A stretch of DNA of 12,270 nt, from the NCBI GenBank assembly GCA_937893115.1, contig CALBGK010000135.1, forward strand, positions 1 through 12,270. The letters run 5' to 3'. The translations under genes were made by a program, and so were the position numbers. Numbering within the stretch: position 1 is the first letter of the stretch; each line of letters begins with the position of its first letter. This stretch comes from an uncultured Erysipelotrichaceae bacterium. GTDB taxonomy: Bacteria; Bacillota_I; Bacilli_A; Erysipelotrichales; Erysipelotrichaceae. Positions 1-5,112 of the stretch are shown piece after piece. The notes under the pieces were generated by a model. The model was not told the origin of the DNA. It saw only the letters and a list, made by a program, of their open reading frames with translations, and did not search any database.

Positions 1-888
1 AATATCTTGACCAAAGGAAATATTATTAGCTATTTTCATCTTGATGATAGATAGACTAGTCTCATATTCTGGCGATTCAATATTGACATTTAAGCCTTGA
101 TTGAAACGAGAGATGATTCTTTCTTCAAGCCCATCGATATCATTAGGTGACTTATCAGCAGTTATACAGACTTGTTTGCGGTTGGAGATCAAATCATTAA
201 AGATACTAAAGAATATTTCGTGTGTCTTATTTTTACCAGCGATGAATTGAATATCATCAACTAAGAGCAAGTCTAAGTCATGAAATTGTTGTTTAAACTC
301 ATCTATCCTTTTATTTTTTACTGATTGATAGACACCTTCCACAAAGTTTTCACTAGAAATATAGCCTATCTTCTTACTAGGATCTAAGGCCTTTACTTGA
401 TTACCTATCGCATTTAATAGATGGGTTTTACCTAGACCTGTATTTCCATATATAAATAAAGGATTATATATCATACCTAAGCTTCTAGCACAGGTTGTGG
501 CAGCTACATGAGCTTGACTATTTGAACGACCGACAACGAAATTATCAAAGGTCTGTTCAGCGACTGGTTCTGTTTGTAGAAATGATGAATCAGTAGTGTT
601 GTTGAGCTTAAATTTAGTGATGTAGTCTTTTTCTTGAATAAACGTCACATCGACATGACGACCGATCTGCATCTCTAAACTAAATTCTATTAATTGTTTA
701 ATCTGTTTAATTAATACATAAGTAGCGAACGAAGGGACGACAACTAAAGCAGTAGTTTCTTCTAAGGAAGCCAAATAAGTATCAGTAAAATATGAATCAA
801 AGTCCTCCTGTCTAATTTGGGAAGACTCTAAAACTCCTTTTAGGGTTATATTCCATAATTCGCTTAATCTAAGATCTATTGTATTCAT
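1..888 (-). CDS. dnaA: Chromosomal replication initiator protein DnaA (partial, C-terminus off window)
   Basis: DnaA is the AAA+ ATPase that binds DnaA boxes at oriC, melts the origin and loads the replicative helicase. Reverse-strand translation gives 296 continuous residues from ATG at 888 and runs off the left edge. Seen: an N-terminal domain I/II region (about 1-115); Walker A GNTGLGKTH at 148-156; Walker B LLLVDDIQF at 207-215; a sensor-I-like ITAD stretch near 242-245; and box VII ERIISRF with the candidate arginine finger R261. Family members are about 450 residues, so the domain IV helix-turn-helix lies outside. The start is supported by AAGGGGTG eight bases upstream. The gene is transcribed away from the DnaA-box cluster at 889-1330, the classical dnaA-next-to-oriC arrangement. 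Identification is secure. dnaN would be expected further left but cannot be seen. Confidence 0.97.
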   Translation of the reverse strand, partial: MNTIDLRLSELWNITLKGVLESSQIRQEDFDSYFTDTYLASLEETTALVVVPSFATYVLIKQIKQLIEFSLEMQIGRHVDVTFIQEKDYITKFKLNNTTDSSFLQTEPVAEQTFDNFVVGRSNSQAHVAATTCARSLGMIYNPLFIYGNTGLGKTHLLNAIGNQVKALDPSKKIGYISSENFVEGVYQSVKNKRIDEFKQQFHDLDLLLVDDIQFIAGKNKTHEIFFSIFNDLISNRKQVCITADKSPNDIDGLEERIISRFNQGLNVNIESPEYETSLSIIKMKIANNISFGQDI

Positions 889-1330
889 TTTGATATCACC
901 CCTTGTAAGTATCTATCATTATAAGCGTGAAAAAGCTATTTTACCATGTTAAAATTGACCGCAAAAAACTTATCCACATTTAAAAATCTTAAACTGTCTT
1001 GATATTATCGTTAATTTATGAATTATCCACATCTTTCCACATCTTTTTAAAGTGGATAACTTATCCACAATTTAAAATTGTGTGAATAATGGTGGACAAA
1101 TACAAAGTATGAACATCAAAATGTGGAAAAGCATATATAGAAAATAGCTTAAATAAAGGTGATTTCTAAGTTTTCCACATATCAACAGGGTGTGGATAAG
1201 TACTAAATATGACGGTGGATAAAATATTAATAAGTGATAAAGATAAAATTAAGATAATGTTAATTATCAACATTTTTAAAGTTAGTTTATCCACATTTCC
1301 ACACTTATGAAAATATAGTTTAATTTTTCA
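889..1330. other. oriC: Probable chromosomal replication origin (oriC) with DnaA-box cluster
   Basis: This gene-free stretch is packed with DnaA boxes. Perfect TTATCCACA copies lie on the plus strand at 970-978, 1023-1031, 1061-1069 and 1287-1295, and on the minus strand at 1191-1199. Sites fitting the looser consensus TTWTNCACA are 1081-1089 (minus, TTATTCACA), 1122-1130 (minus, TTTTCCACA) and 1171-1179 (plus, TTTTCCACA). One-mismatch sites are 1051-1059 (minus), 1214-1222 (minus), 1295-1303 (plus) and 1264-1272 (plus); two-mismatch sites are 1033-1041 (plus) and 1091-1099 (minus). Boxes sit in close pairs on both strands, as needed for DnaA filament formation. AT-rich DNA flanks the cluster, especially 1305-1375, a candidate unwinding element. 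Position beside dnaA supports oriC. Which flank melts is not determined. Confidence 0.9.
918..946 (-). promoter_or_regulatory. Candidate dnaA promoter
   Basis: Read on the minus strand, a perfect TATAAT lies at 923-918, about 30 bases from the dnaA ATG. The hexamer 17 bp upstream (TGGTAA, 946-941) matches the -35 consensus poorly (3/6). The expected transcript start is near 911, giving a short leader that contains the AAGGGGTG ribosome binding site. Nearby DnaA boxes (closest 970-978) would allow autoregulation by DnaA, which is known for this gene in other bacteria but is inference here. Confidence 0.45.
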
Positions 1331-1375
1331 TAAAAAATATTGACTTTATTCATGAATGTATTAAAATCTAATCAT
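1305..1375. other. AT-rich flank, candidate DNA unwinding element
   Basis: Immediately beyond the rightmost DnaA boxes (1287-1303) is a nearly GC-free stretch with A and T runs, the usual neighbour of a DnaA-box array where strand opening starts. It overlaps the promoter of the met operon, so AT richness could be explained by that alone. The left flank (about 930-970) is a competing candidate. Confidence 0.35.
1340..1367 (+). promoter_or_regulatory. Promoter of the metNIQ operon
   Basis: TTGACT (1340-1345, 5/6 to the -35 consensus), a 16-bp spacer and TAAAAT (1362-1367, 5/6 to the -10 consensus). The predicted transcript start near 1374 lies just upstream of the T-box Stem I, so the whole riboswitch would be transcribed. 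Its closeness to the DnaA boxes at 1287-1303 raises the possibility of crosstalk with origin binding, which is inference. Confidence 0.75.
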
Positions 1376-1389
1376 AAAACATTGAAAAG

Positions 1390-1608
1390 AAGAGTACTTT
1401 AGTAGGAAATTTAAAGAGAGTCTCGTTTTGGTGCGAAGAGACATGGAATACTAAAGGAAGATGGTCTTGGAGTTGCTGGTGCGATGAGTATCAGACGAAA
1501 TGCACACGTTATAGTGCTAGGATATGATAGTATCTGAAAGAGGTAGCTTAGGCTATAAATTAAGGTGGTAACACGATTATACAAGTCGTCCTTATGGACG
1601 GCTTTTTT
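1390..1608 (+). ncRNA. T-box riboswitch leader, predicted tRNA-Met specific
   Basis: T-box leaders sense uncharged tRNA and switch a terminator to an antiterminator. The T-box core AAGGTGGTAACACG is at 1562-1575. A full antiterminator can be drawn: AAGG (1562-1565) with CCTT (1590-1593), a seven-base bulge TGGTAAC (1566-1572), then ACGA (1573-1576) with TCGT (1586-1589). The bulge TGGT would pair with a tRNA ending ACCA, that is discriminator A, as tRNA-Met has. Stem I closes with an eight-base helix (1397-1404 with 1449-1456). AGAGAG (1415-1420) precedes a hairpin GTCTC/GAGAC (1420-1424, 1438-1442) whose loop holds GGTG. The codon facing the anticodon is then ATG at 1443-1445. Smaller helices follow (1491-1495 with 1533-1537; TAGC/GCTA at 1544-1555). 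The downstream methionine transporter agrees with a Met specifier. Stem I is compact. Confidence 0.9.
1585..1608 (+). terminator. T-box-controlled intrinsic terminator
   Basis: GTCGTCC (1585-1591), loop TTAT, GGACGGC (1596-1602) with one T-G pair, then six T (1603-1608). The 5' arm shares bases 1586-1593 with the antiterminator, so the two structures exclude each other: transcription stops when tRNA-Met is charged and proceeds when it is uncharged. Confidence 0.92.
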
Positions 1609-1625
1609 ATGTATAGGGGGGTGAA

Positions 1626-2642
1626 ATGGTGATTAAGATTAAAAATGTATCTAAGTCCTTCACGGTTAAGAATAAACATATCGATGCAGTGAAGAATGTC
1701 TCACTAGAAATATATGATAATGAGATATTTGGCATCGTCGGTTATTCAGGAGCTGGCAAATCAACTTTAGTAAGACTAGTAAATGGCTTAGAAAAAGTAG
1801 ATAGTGGCGAGATTATCATCGATGGTGATGACATCACTAAGATGAGTGAAAAAAATTTACGTAAGAAAAGACAAAAAATAGGCATGATATTTCAACATTT
1901 TAATCTCTTATGGTCTAGAACAGTGCTTGAAAATATTGCCTTTCCATTAGAGATAGCAGGAGTTGAAAAAGCTAAACGTCTAGAATTATCTAAACAGATG
2001 GCAATAAAGGTTGGACTAGAAGATAAGATAAATGTCTATCCTAGTAATCTATCTGGTGGTCAAAAACAGCGTGTGGCAATCGCTAGAGCTCTAGTGTTAA
2101 ATCCGGGCATCTTATTATGTGATGAGGCAACTAGTGCACTGGACCCTAAGACGACTGAGGATATCTTGGAATTATTAAAAGAAATCAATAAGGAATATCA
2201 TCTCACTATCTTGATGATTACTCATCAGATGGAAACAGTTCAAAAGATATGTCATCGCATCGCTGTTATGAAAGATGGTGAAGTAGTAGAGACAGATACG
2301 GTTGAAAATGTCTTCACTAATCCTAGTCATCCAGTGACTAAAGAACTGATTCAAACCGTCGATACCGGTGTCAATGTCATCAAGTTAGCTAAGAGCTTAA
2401 AGGAAAAATATCCTGATGGACATCTGTTGCGTGTAACTTTTGAAAATAAGAATAGTGAAAAGCCCATCCTCTTTGAAGTGGCAACCAAATTAAATATTCC
2501 TATTAATATCGTCAGTGCCAATATCAAAAATACGCAAGTTGGTGCCTTAGGCGTCATCTATATTCATATTGAAGCTAGAAGAGATATTGCACCTTTGATC
2601 ACTGAATTAGAGAAACAAGATGTCGTTGTGGAGGTGGTATAG
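1626..2642 (+). CDS. metN: Methionine ABC transporter ATP-binding protein MetN
   Basis: Cytoplasmic ATPase that powers methionine uptake through MetI with the lipoprotein MetQ. The 338 residues match the family's usual ~340. Motifs in order: Walker A GYSGAGKST (39-47), Q-loop Q90, signature LSGGQ (142-146), Walker B LLCDEAT (163-169, catalytic E167), H-loop H200. The last ~75 residues form the C-terminal NIL-type regulatory domain, which in MetN proteins binds methionine and inhibits transport when the cell is replete; that role is family knowledge. A run AGGGGGG (1615-1621) precedes the ATG. GTG at 1629 is an alternative start one codon later. First gene of metNIQ, directly behind the T-box leader; the metI start follows one base after its stop. 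Confidence 0.96.
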   Translation: MVIKIKNVSKSFTVKNKHIDAVKNVSLEIYDNEIFGIVGYSGAGKSTLVRLVNGLEKVDSGEIIIDGDDITKMSEKNLRKKRQKIGMIFQHFNLLWSRTVLENIAFPLEIAGVEKAKRLELSKQMAIKVGLEDKINVYPSNLSGGQKQRVAIARALVLNPGILLCDEATSALDPKTTEDILELLKEINKEYHLTILMITHQMETVQKICHRIAVMKDGEVVETDTVENVFTNPSHPVTKELIQTVDTGVNVIKLAKSLKEKYPDGHLLRVTFENKNSEKPILFEVATKLNIPINIVSANIKNTQVGALGVIYIHIEARRDIAPLITELEKQDVVVEVV

Positions 2643-2643
2643 A

Positions 2644-3312
2644 ATGTTAGAACTTTTTGGACAATTATATGAACCACTATGTGAAACACTATTCTTGACA
2701 TTTGTACCTCTTGTCATCGCTATAATTCTTGGTTCAATCATCGGTGTTATCATCTTTGTCAGTGGTGATAATGGCATCATCGATGTAAATAAGAATATCT
2801 TTACGAAAATATTACATGTAGTCTGTGATGGCTTGGTAAATATCTTTAGGTCTATACCTTATCTGATTTTATTAATTTGGTTAATACCGGTAACTAAATT
2901 TCTAGTTGGATCTACTATCGGCGCTGAGGCTGCCATTCCATCGCTCACCCTTTCAGCTACACCATTTTTTGCCCGCATGGTCGTCATTGCCTTTAATGAA
3001 GTAGATAAGGGCACAATAGAAGCTTCTAAAGCTATTGGTGCTAATACCCTGGAAATAGTATTTAAGGTATTGATACCTGAAAGTATGCCAGCCTTAATAT
3101 CTTCAATTGCAGTCACAGCTATCAATCTAGTATCTTATAGTACTATGGCTGGAGCTGTCGGCGCAGGTGGTTTAGGTTTTGAAGCCTACCAATACGGTAT
3201 GATCAGAAGAAATACACCGCTCATGTTGGCATCGACCGCATTAATTATTGTTATTGTCTTCGCTATTCAATTAATTGGCGATTTTATAAGTAAGAAAGTT
3301 GATAAACGTTAG
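2644..3312 (+). CDS. metI: Methionine ABC transporter permease MetI
   Basis: Inner component of the methionine importer, a homodimeric membrane channel. The 222 residues are close to the ~217 of characterised MetI. Hydrophobic spans begin at about 12-39, with further helices in the middle and at the C-terminus, five in total by eye. The cytoplasmic coupling (EAA) loop is visible as EASKAIGA at 126-133, followed by LIPE, the contact with MetN. I chose ATG at 2644 rather than the in-frame ATG at 2620: GGAGGTGG (2630-2637) lies six bases before it, while 2620 is inside metN and has no ribosome binding site. Nine bases separate its stop from metQ. Translational coupling to metN is likely. Confidence 0.95.
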   Translation: MLELFGQLYEPLCETLFLTFVPLVIAIILGSIIGVIIFVSGDNGIIDVNKNIFTKILHVVCDGLVNIFRSIPYLILLIWLIPVTKFLVGSTIGAEAAIPSLTLSATPFFARMVVIAFNEVDKGTIEASKAIGANTLEIVFKVLIPESMPALISSIAVTAINLVSYSTMAGAVGAGGLGFEAYQYGMIRRNTPLMLASTALIIVIVFAIQLIGDFISKKVDKR

Positions 3313-3321
3313 GAGGAAAAT

Positions 3322-4158
3322 ATGAAAAAGATTATCACATTACTTTTATCTCTATTGATACTAGCTGCTTGTTCAAGCACAAATCCTACTGAAACTGAGA
3401 CAACCGTAACTGATGACAGTGAAGAATTAGTAACTATCACTGTCAGCTGTACTGCTGAACCTCATGCGACAATTCTAGAATTTGCTAAACCTCTACTAGA
3501 AGAAAAAGGTTACAATCTAGAAATTGAAATTCTTGATAACTATTACATCTTCAATACTGCTTTAGATTCTGGAGATGTAGACGCTAACTTCTTTCAACAC
3601 ATCGTCTTCTTAAATAATGAAGTTGAAGAAAAAGGTTATAAGATTGTAAATGCAGGTGCAATCCATATTGAACCATTTGGTTTCTATTCATCAAAATATG
3701 AAAGTATAGATGATATCGAAGACGGTGCAACTGTCATCATTTCTAACTCTATTTCTGACCATGGACGTCTATTGAGCATGTTAGAAAAAGCTGGTCTTAT
3801 TACTTTGAAAGAAGGCGTTGATGTAATCAATGCGACAGTTGAAGATATCGCTGAAAATCCAAAGAATTTGAGCTTTGTCGAAGCAAATCCTGAATTATTA
3901 GCTAGTGCTTATACTAATGGTGATGGTGATTTAGTTGGTATCAACGGTAACTACGCTATCGGCGCTGGATTAAATCCTGCTGAAGATGCATTAATTCTTG
4001 AAAGCGCTGAAGACAATCCATATGTAAATGTAGTAGCATGTCGTGAAGGTGAAGAAAATTCAGATAAGATTGTTGCTCTAGTTGAGACATTAAAATCTGA
4101 TGAAGTTAAAGAATTCATCCTTGAACACTACCAAAACTCTGTAATTCCTGTTGAATAA
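3322..4158 (+). CDS. metQ: Methionine-binding lipoprotein MetQ (NlpA family)
   Basis: Substrate-binding component that captures methionine outside the cell and delivers it to MetI. It starts with a lipoprotein signal peptide, with lipobox LAAC and lipidated C17, followed by a Ser/Thr/Glu-rich linker to about residue 35. The NlpA/MetQ hallmarks follow: a PHATILEFAKP stretch, a DNYYIFNTALDSGD stretch and DANFFQH, typical of the ligand-binding cleft. Total 278 residues, normal for the family. AGGAGG (3311-3316) precedes the ATG by five bases. Last gene of the operon, followed by a strong terminator. Substrate specificity (L-Met, perhaps D-Met or the sulfoxide) rests on family plus the Met T-box. 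Confidence 0.95.
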   Translation: MKKIITLLLSLLILAACSSTNPTETETTVTDDSEELVTITVSCTAEPHATILEFAKPLLEEKGYNLEIEILDNYYIFNTALDSGDVDANFFQHIVFLNNEVEEKGYKIVNAGAIHIEPFGFYSSKYESIDDIEDGATVIISNSISDHGRLLSMLEKAGLITLKEGVDVINATVEDIAENPKNLSFVEANPELLASAYTNGDGDLVGINGNYAIGAGLNPAEDALILESAEDNPYVNVVACREGEENSDKIVALVETLKSDEVKEFILEHYQNSVIPVE

Positions 4159-4182
4159 GAATTAAAATTGGAAGATAAAAAC

Positions 4183-4222
4183 AAGTGAGTTAAATACAAT
4201 TAGCTCACTTTTATTTTGTTTT
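4183..4222 (+). terminator. Intrinsic terminator of metNIQ
   Basis: An eleven-base stem (4183-4193 with 4200-4210, one T-G pair) closes a six-base loop and is followed by a T-rich tail (4209-4222). It separates the met operon from the recombinase gene, which therefore probably has its own promoter. The best -10-like sequence there is TATGAT (4256-4261), without a convincing -35. Confidence 0.9.
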
Positions 4223-4284
4223 AATATCATTCCCATTTATCTTTAATCAAAAATTTATGATATTTCTCATATATCCATTAATAA

Positions 4285-4905
<621 letters not shown>

Positions 4906-4906
4906 C

Positions 4907-4936
4907 ATTCTATTAAAAGGTACACCTTCTAACAGA
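4907..4936 (+). repeat. Left inverted crossover site (candidate IRL)
   Basis: The core is AAGGT-AC-ACCTT (4917-4928), a perfect palindrome except for the asymmetric centre AC (4922-4923). Partial dyad symmetry extends about 15 bases to each side (11 of 15 arm positions match). An eleven-base identity, AAAAGGTACAC (4915-4925), recurs in inverted orientation at the right site. The site begins just after the recombinase stop codon (4903-4905), so inversion would leave that gene intact. Confidence 0.82.
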
Positions 4937-5068
4937 AAATCGTATTGTATTTCAGTATATATTAAATTGTAAATTATTATCAATATTTTGCATATATTTT
5001 AAGCTTTCGGTTAATTTTTTTATACACTTTTTCTCTTTTCCAAATCATTTTTCTCATTCTCATAAAGT
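4924..5068. other. Putative invertible promoter segment (phase-variation switch)
   Basis: About 146 bp of very AT-rich non-coding DNA between the two inverted crossover sites, with a serine recombinase on one side and a surface-protein gene on the other. It contains a good promoter on the minus strand (4954-4983) and only weak matches on the plus strand, so this copy would be OFF for the downstream gene. Reflection about the site centres (position x becomes 9992 minus x) would move the -10 to 5033-5038 on the plus strand, about 75 bp before the surface-protein ATG. No terminator-like hairpin is visible in the segment. Function is inferred from layout. Confidence 0.78.
4954..4983 (-). promoter_or_regulatory. 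Promoter inside the invertible segment, pointing away from the surface gene
   Basis: On the minus strand: TTGATA (4983-4978, 5/6), an 18-bp spacer, TATACT (4959-4954, 5/6). TATATA with a 16-bp spacer is an overlapping alternative -10. In the present orientation the transcript would start near 4947 and run antisense into the recombinase 3' end. After inversion the same promoter would drive the surface-protein gene with a leader of roughly 68 bases. Confidence 0.7.
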
Positions 5069-5084
5069 GTACCTTTTGATAAGA
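5055..5084 (-). repeat. Right inverted crossover site (candidate IRR)
   Basis: The core is AAAGT-GT-ACCTT (5064-5075); its reverse complement contains the same AAAAGGTACAC found at the left site. The centre GT (5069-5070) is the complement of the left site's AC, so the two sites are compatible only in the inverted sense. Arm symmetry is 9 of 12 positions. It lies about 30 bp upstream of the surface-protein start, so the ribosome binding site (5094-5102) stays outside the segment. Confidence 0.82.
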
Positions 5085-5112
5085 AAAAGCTTTAAGGGAG
5101 AGAAAAAAACAT

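Noticed and set aside
889..1380. CRISPR-like array of short repeats
   Set aside because: The repeated 9-mers are DnaA boxes on both strands with irregular spacing, not direct repeats with spacers.
1381..1608. SAM riboswitch controlling the methionine operon
   Set aside because: The sequence has the T-box core, antiterminator bulge and matching terminator; no SAM-I-type core was seen.
2620..2643. Upstream in-frame start for metI (adds eight residues)
   Set aside because: It lies inside metN with no ribosome binding site, whereas ATG 2644 has GGAGGTGG at ideal spacing.
4999..5020. Terminator inside the invertible segment (TTAA..TTAA followed by a T run)
   Set aside because: The possible stem is only four AT pairs with no GC, too weak to count.
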